A stretch of 64,000 nucleotides of DNA from Hoplostethus atlanticus (Eukaryota; Chordata; Actinopteri; Trachichthyiformes; Trachichthyidae). A program made the translations under genes and the position numbers. A model generated the notes under the pieces. It saw only the letters and a program-made list of their open reading frames with translations, made no database searches and was not told the origin of the DNA. The stretch spans positions 124,001 to 188,000 of the forward strand of contig JAXDDX010000117.1 of the NCBI GenBank assembly GCA_034670405.1, read 5' to 3'. Of the stretch, positions 61,001 through 64,000 are shown piece by piece (the first letter of the stretch is position 1; each line of letters starts with the position of its first letter).

Positions 61001-63954
61001 GCACCTACTCCACCTTCACCTCTCCCCCCACCTCCTCCCCCTGGTTCGGGAGGTTCACCACCTCCTCCTAAAGCAGCTTTAACTCCTCTCTGCTGCTGTA
61101 CTGCCCTGGCCCAGCAGAATGTAGCGCTCTTCTTATCAGCACTGCAGTAAGTGATGCCAGGCAGCGGGTAGGCCACCTCCCAGTTGAAGTAGCACGACTC
61201 CACGGCAGGCTTGAAGCCCTGGAAAAGCTTGTCCAGGGACTTGCGGTGTTGACCCCGCTTGACAATCTCAATAACTTTAAGGTGCCATTGCTTCAGCTGG
61301 GCCGCCAGTTCCAGACGCCTAGGAGAGAGGCACAACAGTCCTTGCTTTTAACTCTACTTAAGACATTTTTTGTACTCTTAAGTATAATCTTAAAGACATA
61401 TGAGCAGTGAGTACAATGGCATTCACAAAAGTACTTGAACAAGTTCATTTTTATATGATGAGCACAACTAGACTGTTGACTGGGTAACAGCAAATATCAT
61501 GATGAGGGATAGTGATGCTCAGATAAGCAGTTCAGTTTCCTTATAGCTTAAGTGCATAGCTGCATGGCAGGCATGGTAACATTAGAAAGATGGTTATGAG
61601 AGTCTTGTTTGTCCTTTGGTAGATGAGCTGTTGCCTTATAGCTGAAACTCATAGCATCACAGTGACCGAGTATTTATAGTGTTTATATTTCAGTGCATGT
61701 GCACGTGTCTATTTCAGTATGTGGGTGTGTGTCCCAGCACACTTCTGTCCTCAGCGTTAACTAGATTAGCCTGTCAGTTTGATTGATCTAAACTTGCCCG
61801 AGTGTAAAAACGACACACATCAATAACACAGCTGCTTTGTCAATTAAGTTACCTGGCCATGCTGCTCCCAAAAATAATGCTCCCCTCTACTTGCAGTGAT
61901 GATTTTTGGCCTGCAGATGTTGCTGATAACTGCTGTATTCACTCTGGAACTCAGTTCCCAGTTTGGCCACAATGAATTGCATAAATATTGATTTTGTGGG
62001 CATTCCTCTTGATAACGCCTTGCCTATAAAGCTCTGCAGGAAACCCGGACTGACCTTACAATCTAATGCTTCTAAATGAAAAATACTCAGCTCCCTCCTT
62101 TTAATTTGACTTCACTTTAAGGACAACTGTATGCAATGTGATGAAGTTTTGAATCGGTTGTGGATTATTGTCAGTGTTTCTCCAAGAAATTAATAACCTA
62201 AAGGATCTTCCATTCAGTCAGTCTAAATGCTGTTTCTGACGCCTTGTTGGGGAAACATGGGGGAATGTCATCTAAGCTGTGAAATATGGCAGGTTACCAA
62301 CTCGGTGTAGGAAAAAAACCAAAAGAAAAGAATGAAAGAATGAAATGCCCATCACTTTTCTATGACTTTCCATAACCAAGTCAGAGCTCTTCCATGGCCA
62401 AAAATGTTGGAATACACCTCCCCAAATTCCTTTATAGTCGAGAAATTCCATGACCACAGTGCAGCCTGGTGTTACTGGTCTGACCTGTGAGGGCTCATGG
62501 TGGGATCCAGTACCGCCAGTCTCCACAGCACCACCATCTCATCACACATGCTGGCACAGGCATGAGCTGCCACCTCCGACTGACCATTGCTCCGCCCGGT
62601 GTGGCCGCTGGCACTGCTGTGGGACGCCGATGTACGAACACTGTACCACCAGCCAATGATCTGAACACATACAATCAACAAACACAAAGTAAGACAACTC
62701 TATGAAGTCAGTGTATGTGTGCTTGTGTGAGTGCATATGTTTACCAGTTTTAAGTCCACTTGACAGGCCAAAAAGTCCTGGCAAGTTCAGAAAATGACTC
62801 ATTCAGACATTTTTGCCTTCAAGTTCCATATTGGGTTAGAGCATGTAGCTGTGAGGTTTAAGTTTCTTTACCATGGTGGTGGTTTCACATGGTGGTAAAT
62901 GAGAGGATAAATGAGGGAAGAGGCCATTCTTATAACCTATAAGAATAGGCATCTATTGCACGCCCGACCGTCCTAGTAGGGGGATCCTAGTAGTCCCAAG
63001 GTTTCTTCCATTTTTTTTTCCATAAAAGGTTTTGTGGGAGTTTTTCCTTGTCCTCTGTGAGGGTCCAAGACTGGGGGTGTCATGTCCTAATCATTTATTG
63101 TTTTCACACTTTGGGCATTGTGAAGCCCTTTGAGACTGTAACGGTGATTAAGGGCTATACAAATAAAATGTGATCTGATTTGATTTGATCTGTAAGCACT
63201 AAACCCCATTCCAGCAAATAAAAAGGTGGTAAACTTGCTTGCTTGACAGTGAAATGGTTTGCAGCAAAAGCAGGCTTTTTAAAAGTTACAAACGGGATAT
63301 TTGAACGGTTGAGGAACATCCACAGCTACATACTCTATCCCTTGGGGATCTTGTTGAAACGGGTCTTTAACCTGACTGTAGAACAATTGATACATATCTA
63401 CGAGCCTTTCAAGTTATTATACAAGGTCCTTGCCACCAGGAAAATGCTATCAATTTGGGCTATTGAGCAGGACTCATATTGCGGATTTTGTCAGGAGGAT
63501 CTCTTTTGGCTTTTCCCCAAAAGTAGCCTCCTTTTGGCTGAAGGTTAAAACATGGCTTTTAAATGTGTAGTTGAGGTGGCTTTGCCCTCTACACTCCACT
63601 GGTGAAATGTAGGTGTTCCAGGTCTAGAATGACATTTTCCAAATTGTAAATGCCCATATCTACTTTAAATGTCAAGTTGCTCATGTCCTCCTTTTTTTAA
63701 ATCTTTGTAGTAGCTTGAATTAATTTCCAATAGCTTAATGTTAATGGTGTACCTGTTCATAGGTGAGACACTGCTCGGTGAGGATCTCCAGCAGTGGTGC
63801 AGCATTGCTGTCTCGTCTCTTGAACATCTCCCTGACAATGGACAGAAGGTTCCAGATGCCCTCAGGCTCCCGACCCCTCAATGGTCGCAGAAGACACGCC
63901 CACTCAGCGGCAGCCGGCGGCTCCGTAGATGACAGATACATGGAGTTTACATCA
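22500..63954 (-). CDS. zswim8: zswim8, 3' part of gene (19 coding exons, stop codon included)
   Basis: The gene codes for ZSWIM8, the substrate receptor of a Cullin-RING E3 ubiquitin ligase (EBAX-1 in worms). From family knowledge it drives Argonaute turnover in target-directed microRNA decay and removes misfolded or regulatory neuronal proteins. The spliced exons give about 1667 residues that follow vertebrate ZSWIM8 in order, to a C-terminus ending MATFSP. Exons are 63753-63954, 62485-62660, 59980-61318, 54845-54976, 47638-47817, 46774-46957, 44129-44227, 43024-43148, 39409-39736, 38832-38981, 37705-37927, 37118-37407, 35374-35597, 34350-34847, 30040-30217, 28137-28310, 27610-27729, 26213-26391 and 22500-22703. 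Codon phase agrees at every junction. The BC-box, cullin box and SWIM finger lie outside the window, so the entry is partial at its 5' end. Exon identity is recalled from the human protein, not aligned. Confidence 0.96.
23517..23870 (-). pseudogene. Tc1-like transposase fragment
   Basis: The minus strand reads [20 protein letters not shown] then [15 protein letters not shown], the classic middle of a Tc1 transposase. After frameshifts it continues toward the conserved C-terminal region. It lies in zswim8 intron 18 and has lost both ends, so it is inactive. Confidence 0.85.
23880..24470 (+). repeat. Teleost interspersed repeat
   Basis: ACCAAATTTGGTACACAGCT, AAAGGGGACCTAG and GTAGGGGGCACTATAG are phrases typical of a very common fish repeat, related in style to 11200-12100. 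No coding frame was found. Confidence 0.5.
24471..26212. other. Intron 18 remainder
   Basis: AT-rich intronic sequence with no gene. It contains a near-copy of the exon w18 donor region at 25404-25425. Confidence 0.5.
26213..26391 (-). CDS. zswim8: zswim8 exon w18
   Basis: It codes for residues 1541-1600: [60 protein letters not shown]. This is the conserved helical C-terminal domain. The acceptor is CTACCAG and the donor CTGCAG/GTAAAC. A near-copy of the donor region sits about 0.8 kb downstream at 25404-25425. Confidence 0.95.
26495..27060 (-). pseudogene. L2-like LINE 3' end
   Basis: On the minus strand, conceptual phrases with frameshifts ([42 protein letters not shown]) match the C-terminus of L2-like reverse transcriptases. 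The tail TATATAAATAAAATTGTACT at the low-coordinate end is the usual L2-type terminus. It is 5'-truncated and sits in intron 18. Confidence 0.7.
27610..27729 (-). CDS. zswim8: zswim8 exon w17
   Basis: It codes for residues 1501-1540 plus one base: [40 protein letters not shown]. It matches mammals nearly residue for residue. The acceptor is GTGTGAAG and the donor CTAG/GTGAGT. The exon is too short and broken by phase to appear as an isolated open frame. Confidence 0.94.
28137..28310 (-). CDS. zswim8: zswim8 exon w16
   Basis: It codes for residues 1443-1500 plus one base: [40 protein letters not shown], then [27 protein letters not shown] and the LHYLH(S/A)AYRVG end are conserved. The acceptor is GTTTTCAG and the donor GTTG/GTAAGG. 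Confidence 0.93.
28590..29540. other. Purine-skewed, G-rich intronic stretch
   Basis: About 950 bp in intron 15 with a strong excess of G and A on the plus strand and many GGG/GGGG runs (for example 28850-28935). The several open frames here are low-complexity and match nothing. This is C/T-rich in the zswim8 transcript. Confidence 0.5.
30040..30217 (-). CDS. zswim8: zswim8 exon w15
   Basis: It codes for residues 1384-1442 plus one base: [20 protein letters not shown], then [37 protein letters not shown]. Mammalian ZSWIM8 has the same Pro/His-rich order. The acceptor is TTCTCAG and the donor GTAGCAG/GTCAGG. Confidence 0.93.
30358..31230. mobile_element. Non-autonomous Tc1-like element
   Basis: It begins after TA with CAGTCATGCTTGAAAGTTTG and ends near ATTCAAAAGGATACACAAAC. 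The right part closely matches the 3' end of the Tc1 copy at 59106-59740 (TTTGTTAAATCA, GCAGGTAATTCAAAAGG). The transposase middle is absent. It lies in intron 14. Confidence 0.65.
31298..31484. mobile_element. Hairpin MITE, about 187 bp
   Basis: The left half (GTGGGTGGGCA, GCCATGGAGGGCCAAG, GGTTTTCACTCCAACCAAAG, ACACCAG) recurs in reverse in the right half, giving ~75-bp arms around a short loop. It has the look of a fish hAT-type MITE (ends near CAGGGGTGGGCA). Confidence 0.75.
31485..31640 (-). pseudogene. Tc1-like transposase C-terminal fragment
   Basis: The minus strand reads [20 protein letters not shown], then [20 protein letters not shown], the C-terminal region of a Tc1-like transposase. 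It is truncated at both ends. Confidence 0.75.
32517..32672 (+). CDS. Captured gene piece, exon a
   Basis: After an acceptor (TGTTTGTTGCAG) the frame beginning around 32532 reads [20 protein letters not shown], then [27 protein letters not shown]. The donor is GATG/GTATGT, phase 1. A stop lies just upstream in this frame, so either the alternative acceptor AAATAAG at about 32533 is used or the 5' end is not coding. I do not recognise the product with certainty. The style recalls the C-terminal region of large uncharacterised teleost protein families. Confidence 0.45.
32787..32866 (+). CDS. Captured gene piece, exon b
   Basis: This 80-bp exon has acceptor AAATTTCAG and donor GATGAG/GTATAT. 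It completes an aspartate codon and reads [20 protein letters not shown], then FLYCLDE. Phase agrees with both neighbours and there is no stop, which supports a formerly or currently spliced gene rather than a processed copy. Confidence 0.5.
32972..33181 (+). CDS. Captured gene piece, last exon c
   Basis: After acceptor TTTCCATAG there are 69 whole codons and a TAG stop: [69 protein letters not shown]. It is an open, well-composed globular C-terminus. The pattern (a hydrophobic strand, a DG turn, then an aromatic helix) is like the tail domain of a teleost-expanded uncharacterised family, a weak recollection. The roughly 450 bp that follow are AT-rich like a 3' UTR. Confidence 0.5.
   Translation, partial: EPTSSFPTIIFYDAGNPLLALKASIKMDGVAITSGEMDVPQALQCLLEVYFLFRMEYQDETHTVIYRTN
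33986..34019. repeat. Perfect 34-bp palindrome
   Basis: GATAGTGACTCTGCTTA is followed immediately by its exact reverse complement. It overlaps the right end of the 2.3-kb element and may be a terminal hairpin or a scar of its insertion. Confidence 0.9.
34350..34847 (-). CDS. zswim8: zswim8 exon w14
   Basis: It has 166 whole codons (1218-1383). The front ([39 protein letters not shown]) is conserved. A variable Gly/Arg/Pro part follows, then [13 protein letters not shown] and a His/Pro/Tyr-rich stretch ([29 protein letters not shown]). The acceptor is CTCCAG and the donor CAG/GTCAGA. Confidence 0.95.
34990..35370. mobile_element. Decayed hAT-type MITE (TTTAAGAC family), copy 1
   Basis: GCAGGGTATCTGCAGGTTTC followed by ATTTAATCTGACCTGGAACTG and further shared words matches in layout 39060-39362 and 47055-47565. 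It lies between exons w13 and w14. Confidence 0.5.
35374..35597 (-). CDS. zswim8: zswim8 exon w13
   Basis: It codes for residues 1143-1217: [60 protein letters not shown] and [15 protein letters not shown]. These are among the best conserved residues in the gene. The acceptor is CTTCCAG and the donor CAG/GTAGAA. Confidence 0.96.
35880..36120 (-). pseudogene. Tc1-like transposase C-terminal fragment
   Basis: The minus strand gives [47 protein letters not shown], the same family as the copy at 59106-59740 ([14 protein letters not shown]). A stop interrupts it. It lies in intron 12. Confidence 0.75.
36130..36840. repeat. Dispersed repeat, related to 53120-53240
   Basis: The stretch ACCAGCGAGATTAATCTTCG, GACAGAACATAACGAGATG, TTTAGATCAATTTTATACAT, TTTTTATTTTGTGG is shared, diverged, with 53120-53240. 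It is probably a non-autonomous DNA element. The open frame on the minus strand has no known counterpart. Confidence 0.5.
37030..37068. repeat. (CA)n and (GCAC)n microsatellite
   Basis: ACACACACACGCACGCACGC and on, in intron 12, about 50 bases downstream of the exon w12 donor. Confidence 0.85.
37118..37407 (-). CDS. zswim8: zswim8 exon w12
   Basis: It codes for residues 1046-1142 plus one base. Landmarks are [60 protein letters not shown] and [20 protein letters not shown]. All are near-identical to mammalian ZSWIM8, the start of the conserved C-terminal helical domain. The acceptor is GGTCCAG and the donor ACTG/GTGAGG. Confidence 0.96.
37705..37927 (-). CDS. zswim8: zswim8 exon w11 (serine-rich)
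   Basis: It codes for residues 972-1045 plus two bases of 1046: [20 protein letters not shown], then [29 protein letters not shown] and a second serine run. It is a conserved disordered segment. The acceptor is TTGGACAG and the donor CAGCAG/GTAAAA. Confidence 0.94.
38403..38785. mobile_element. MITE with GGCCGGATTCAC ends
   Basis: It begins GGGCCGGATTCACAAAA and ends TTTTGTGACTCCGGCCC, imperfect inverted repeats about 17 bp long. Inside it is AT-rich with self-complementary CTTAAGTTACTTAAG words. It lies in intron 10, ending about 45 bp from exon w10. Confidence 0.7.
38832..38981 (-). CDS. zswim8: zswim8 exon w10
   Basis: It codes for residues 922-971 plus one base. The front ([20 protein letters not shown]) is variable. 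The end ([20 protein letters not shown] then QKKKHTG) is the conserved basic segment of ZSWIM8. The acceptor is GTGTCAG and the donor CACTG/GTAAAC. A MITE (38403-38785) ends about 45 bp inside the following intron. Confidence 0.92.
39060..39362. mobile_element. Decayed hAT-type MITE (TTTAAGAC family), copy 2
   Basis: AAATTTAAGACTTTAAGACC, ATGCTATCTGGAATTGAATT and a terminal GACATTTTGATACTTTTTAA link it to 47055-47565 and to 34990-35370. It lies between exons w9 and w10, its end about 50 bp from exon w9. Confidence 0.6.
39409..39736 (-). CDS. zswim8: zswim8 exon w9 (serine-rich)
   Basis: It codes for residues 813-921 plus one base of 922. It begins [20 protein letters not shown] and [17 protein letters not shown] as in mammals. 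It then becomes disordered, with TPSSSSATT and a run of eight serines, before [12 protein letters not shown] and REQG. The serine tract is likely variable between fishes. The acceptor is CCCTTAG and the donor CAGG/GTGAGG. Confidence 0.93.
40465..41117. mobile_element. Foldback element, 653 bp, with two opposed tandem arrays
   Basis: The first ~55 bases (AACTAGAAATGCATTTCCCG to GGGCAAACCGC) recur almost exactly in reverse at 41062-41117. Inside, about ten ~21-bp units of GTTGCTAGGGTGTCCTGGG type (40562-40806) are followed by about nine of the reverse type (40845-41020). The whole could fold into one long hairpin. There is no coding sequence. It sits in intron 8 directly against L2-like sequence. 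Confidence 0.9.
41118..41740 (+). pseudogene. L2-like LINE fragment (endonuclease end plus reverse transcriptase)
   Basis: Conceptual reading gives [32 protein letters not shown] and SDHYLIKF (end of the apurinic-type endonuclease). A jump follows to the reverse transcriptase words [51 protein letters not shown] and [18 protein letters not shown]. Linker and frames are broken, so it is dead. Confidence 0.8.
41744..42240 (+). pseudogene. L2-like LINE fragment (endonuclease start)
   Basis: [12 protein letters not shown] and [38 protein letters not shown] are the N-terminal endonuclease words. They lie after the reverse transcriptase part of the previous fragment, so the order is scrambled. This means either two insertions or a rearranged copy. 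Confidence 0.75.
42241..43023. other. Intron 8 remainder
   Basis: No gene. A 46-bp direct repeat (GGCCGAAAACATGTTAGTG and on) stands in tandem at 42609-42700. Confidence 0.6.
43024..43148 (-). CDS. zswim8: zswim8 exon w8
   Basis: It codes for residues 771-812: [20 protein letters not shown], then [20 protein letters not shown] and KK. This block is nearly identical across vertebrates. The acceptor follows a GT-rich run (TGTGTGTGTAG) and the donor is AAG/GTACCT. The open frame running past the donor into the intron is not coding. Confidence 0.94.
44129..44227 (-). CDS. zswim8: zswim8 exon w7 (short)
   Basis: This 99-bp exon completes residue 738 and codes for 739-770 plus one base of 771. 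It reads [20 protein letters not shown] followed by [14 protein letters not shown]. The SRPPSRN and [15 protein letters not shown] motifs match mammals. The acceptor is TGTGCAG and the donor CTTG/GTAACA. It is easily missed because no long open frame covers it. Confidence 0.9.
45000..45410 (-). repeat. Dispersed repeat with intact (empty) L2 target site
   Basis: The reverse complement matches 48450-48762 joined to 50719-50825. Shared marks are GTTAGTTTACAAGTGCTATG, CCACATGGAGTTGTTTT, GATGCTGAACACCTTCAG and AAACCAACACACTGTG. Here the sequence at the L2 insertion point (45125-45140) is unbroken. No coding frame was found. Confidence 0.75.
46159..46210. repeat. (ATT)n microsatellite
   Basis: About seventeen units; on the plus strand it produces a run of tyrosine codons in a spurious frame. 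Confidence 0.95.
46774..46957 (-). CDS. zswim8: zswim8 exon w6
   Basis: It codes for residues 677-737 plus one base of 738: [20 protein letters not shown], then a variable linker, then [19 protein letters not shown]. The last part is a hydrophobic conserved helix pair. The acceptor is CATCAG and the donor CCCCAG/GTAAGC, leaving phase 1. Confidence 0.94.
47055..47565. mobile_element. Decayed hAT-type MITE (TTTAAGAC family), copy 3
   Basis: It begins AGGGTGTCTTCTAGGTATC and ends CCAGACCCCTGGATACCTTG. AAGACTTTTTAAGTCTTAAG and ATGCTATCTGGAAAG are shared with copy 2. It fills nearly all of the 680-bp intron 5. Confidence 0.65.
47638..47817 (-). CDS. zswim8: zswim8 exon w5
   Basis: This exon has 60 whole codons (617-676), opening [20 protein letters not shown] and closing [14 protein letters not shown], both close to the human protein. 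The acceptor is GTGTTCAG and the donor GAG/GTCACA. The intron just downstream begins with a short GT/CA-rich stretch. Confidence 0.94.
48450..48762 (+). repeat. Dispersed repeat, left part, interrupted by an L2-like LINE
   Basis: This part and 50719-50825 are the two halves of a repeat whose intact relative is 45000-45410 in reverse. The break occurs inside GATGCTAAAC. TGCTAAAC is duplicated at 48755-48762 and 50711-50718. Confidence 0.75.
48763..50710 (+). mobile_element. L2-like LINE, 5'-truncated, with 8-bp target duplication
   Basis: From 48795 the conceptual protein runs through reverse transcriptase: [75 protein letters not shown], catalytic [69 protein letters not shown]. Frame changes near 49080, 49500 and 49780 and TDD in place of ADD show moderate decay. 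The 3' UTR follows (49960-50690) and ends AAATAAATGTGATTTGATT, the usual L2 tail. It lies in zswim8 intron 4 in antisense orientation. Confidence 0.88.
51210..51365 (+). pseudogene. L2-like LINE fragment
   Basis: [19 protein letters not shown] and [20 protein letters not shown] match the region after the reverse transcriptase core of L2-like elements. It is a short isolated piece. Confidence 0.8.
51600..52335 (+). pseudogene. LINE 3' region, rearranged
   Basis: From about 51870 the frames give fragments of the L2-like C-terminus ([17 protein letters not shown] after a shift). At 52215-52320 a 3' UTR-like text appears (CTCAAGGTTTCTTCCATTTT, GGAGTTTTTCCCCGTC), also seen at 50520-50580 and 63000-63050. 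The part at 51600-51860 is not recognised. It also shows long open frames on both strands, which I do not take as coding. Confidence 0.5.
53120..53240. repeat. Dispersed repeat fragment, related to 36480-36610
   Basis: GATTAGTCTCTGG, GACAGAGAACATAACG, TTTAGATGAATTTCTATACA, TTATTATTTTGTAGCGG match, diverged, a part of the repeat at 36130-36840. Confidence 0.55.
53310..53800 (+). pseudogene. L1/Tx1-like LINE reverse transcriptase fragment
   Basis: Conceptual words [20 protein letters not shown] then, after a gap with frameshifts, [12 protein letters not shown] are reverse transcriptase motifs of the L1/Tx1 type, distinct from the L2-like copies nearby. A small direct/inverted repeat (CTTTATGTAGAAC around 53650-53675) interrupts it. 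Inactive. Confidence 0.75.
53801..54844. other. Intron 4, 5' remainder
   Basis: AT-rich, with decayed LINE text possibly reaching to about 53900. No gene recognised. Confidence 0.45.
54845..54976 (-). CDS. zswim8: zswim8 exon w4
   Basis: It codes for exactly 44 codons (fragment residues 573-616): [20 protein letters not shown], then [20 protein letters not shown] and PQTK. The amphipathic helical pattern suits a repeat scaffold. The acceptor lies next to a CA/GT microsatellite (54980-55011) that supplies its TG-rich tract. The donor is AAG/GTAGAT. Confidence 0.94.
54979..55012. repeat. (CA)n microsatellite at exon w4 acceptor
   Basis: About sixteen CA units begin 2 bases from the exon. In the transcript they are the GU-rich tract in front of the AG, so length changes could affect splicing of this exon. 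Confidence 0.9.
55102..55562 (+). mobile_element. Harbinger-like non-autonomous element, about 461 bp
   Basis: The ends CGGGATCAGACTACACAATAT and ATATCGTGTAGTCTGAACCCG are imperfect inverted repeats of about 21 bp. A short frame [20 protein letters not shown] starts near 55299 and soon breaks. It is the kind of N-terminus seen in fish PIF/Harbinger genes (recollection). It lies in intron 3. Confidence 0.7.
56053..56992. mobile_element. Tc1-like element remnant (DTSsa-type style)
   Basis: The left end (ACAGTGGCTTTGGAAAGTGT, AGCCCTTCACTTCTTCCACA) and right end (TGTGGAAAAAGTGAAGGGGT) are inverted repeats. ACACAATACCCCATAATGAC occurs on the left and ATGGGGTATTGTGTG on the right. Inside, TCTCCCATTCTTCCTTGCAG is a minus-strand Tc1 transposase passage. 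It is about 940 bp and heavily decayed. Confidence 0.75.
57000..57200 (+). repeat. Teleost interspersed repeat fragment
   Basis: GTTAGGCCACGCCCCTTATC and AAGTTCACTGGTC match 11655-11705 (GAGCCACGCCCTTTTGAAG). It is a small piece of the same family. Confidence 0.45.
57280..57725 (+). pseudogene. L2-like LINE fragment, decayed
   Basis: [19 protein letters not shown], then [28 protein letters not shown] and a frameshifted GVPQ region follow the reverse transcriptase of the L2-like family. Blocks between them are missing. Confidence 0.75.
57726..58659. other. Intron 3, unassigned stretch
   Basis: Two related passages (58360-58450 and 58555-58640, around GATATATTCTGAAA and CACTT) suggest a diverged local duplication. 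There is no coding frame of note. Confidence 0.4.
58660..58770. repeat. Fragment of a hAT-type MITE
   Basis: ACAGGGTACCCGTGGGGTCT, TTAAAAGTATTAAAAAAGCA, TTGAATTTAA is a familiar fish MITE beginning. The rest is not visible. Confidence 0.45.
59000..59084 (+). pseudogene. Short L2-like LINE fragments
   Basis: [10 protein letters not shown] and [14 protein letters not shown] are words of the same L2-like family, joined with a deletion. The Tc1 copy follows directly. Confidence 0.65.
59092..59740 (+). pseudogene. Tc1-like transposase pseudogene and 3' end
   Basis: The reading gives [64 protein letters not shown]. These are the DDE-type catalytic half of a Tc1 transposase (D in HDN, and the NPDLNPIE motif), with several stops. 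The tail (TTTGTTAAATCACACTG, GCAGGTAATTCAAAAGGG) resembles that of the element ending at 31230. Confidence 0.85.
59980..61318 (-). CDS. zswim8: zswim8 exon w3, large exon with low-complexity insert
   Basis: At 1339 bp this is the largest exon; it codes for fragment residues 127-572. The front ([42 protein letters not shown]) is conserved. The middle is disordered, with glycine runs, and keeps only short landmarks: [29 protein letters not shown] and ALGAEAS. The end returns to conserved sequence ([27 protein letters not shown]). The middle looks longer than I recall for mammals, with glycine and Ser/Pro-rich additions. The acceptor is CTCTCCTAG and the donor GAG/GTAAGG. A 243-codon open frame on the plus strand here is an antisense shadow of the G/C-rich coding sequence. 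Confidence 0.95.
61319..62484. other. Intron 2
   Basis: No coding sequence or transposon was recognised in this 1.2-kb intron. Confidence 0.55.
62485..62660 (-). CDS. zswim8: zswim8 exon w2
   Basis: It codes for fragment residues 68-125 and most of 126, starting [16 protein letters not shown] and ending LDPTMSPHR. The [20 protein letters not shown] stretch is a strongly conserved ZSWIM8 signature. The acceptor is TGTTCAG before ATC ATT GGC, and the donor is CACAG/GTCAGA, leaving an AG that joins the next exon's G to make arginine. Confidence 0.94.
62940..63190 (+). mobile_element. L2-like LINE 3' UTR, 5'-truncated
   Basis: GGCATCTATTGCACGCCCGA, GGTTTCTTCCATTTTT, GAGACTGTAACGGTGATTAA and the tail AAATGTGATCTGATTTGATT match the 3' end of the LINE at 48763-50710. 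It lies in intron 1 of the window. Confidence 0.85.
63753..63954 (-). CDS. zswim8: zswim8 exon w1 (first in window)
   Basis: This exon codes for fragment residues 1-67, from [19 protein letters not shown] to a C-terminal TYEQ. It belongs to the helical repeat body of ZSWIM8 that follows the SWIM finger and is almost unchanged from mammals ([30 protein letters not shown]). The acceptor reads CCCATAG and the donor CAG/GTACAC. One base of a split serine codon comes from the preceding exon outside the window. Confidence 0.93.
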
Positions 63955-64000
63955 CTATGGGTGAAAAAGCACAAACCCACCCGCATGCATACACACACCT

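Overview
The window is nuclear DNA of a bony fish, very probably a teleost. It holds one vertebrate gene broken into small exons, surrounded by a dense mix of transposable elements usual in teleosts: Tc1-like, hAT-like and Harbinger-like DNA elements, L2-like and L1/Tx1-like LINEs, solo LTRs and MITEs. There are no bacterial-style operons and no rRNA; no convincing tRNA or CRISPR array was seen. The species cannot be named from the sequence.

The gene is zswim8 on the minus strand, entering from the right edge. Nineteen coding exons can be placed from 63954 down to the stop codon at 22500-22502. All have AG/GT borders (the last ends at the stop), and the codon phase carries across all 18 introns. 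They code for about 1667 residues, i.e. everything except the N-terminal part with the BC/cullin boxes and the SWIM zinc finger, which lies beyond 64000. ZSWIM8 is the substrate receptor of a Cullin-RING ubiquitin ligase that removes Argonaute during target-directed microRNA degradation (known for the family). A 3' UTR of about 1.5 kb follows, with a poly(A) signal at 20974-20979 and a GU-rich element just past it.

1-20950 is downstream intergenic DNA made largely of repeats: a decayed hAT transposase (179-1315), a short hAT derivative with 8-bp target duplications (1532-2004), a TA-flanked MITE (2226-2725), two solo LTRs with 5-bp target duplications (3525-4045 and 4816-5491), two inverted copies of one repeat (6620-7910 and 14468-15436), a field of TGTAATAA motifs (10232-10890), a teleost repeat with a duplicated hairpin tail (11200-12206), an internally deleted hAT (12240-12995), and a hairpin followed by a duplicated repeat (17128-18620).

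The introns carry most of the other mobile elements. Most noteworthy are: a 2.3-kb element in intron 14 (31729-33992), bounded by arrays of GGTTCTATATAGAACC-type repeats, which encloses a small plus-strand gene piece with three in-frame spliceable exons; a 653-bp foldback element in intron 8 (40465-41117) with near-perfect ~55-bp inverted ends and two opposed tandem arrays; and an L2-like LINE in intron 4 (48763-50710) whose empty target site survives as an inverted paralogous repeat at about 45000-45410.
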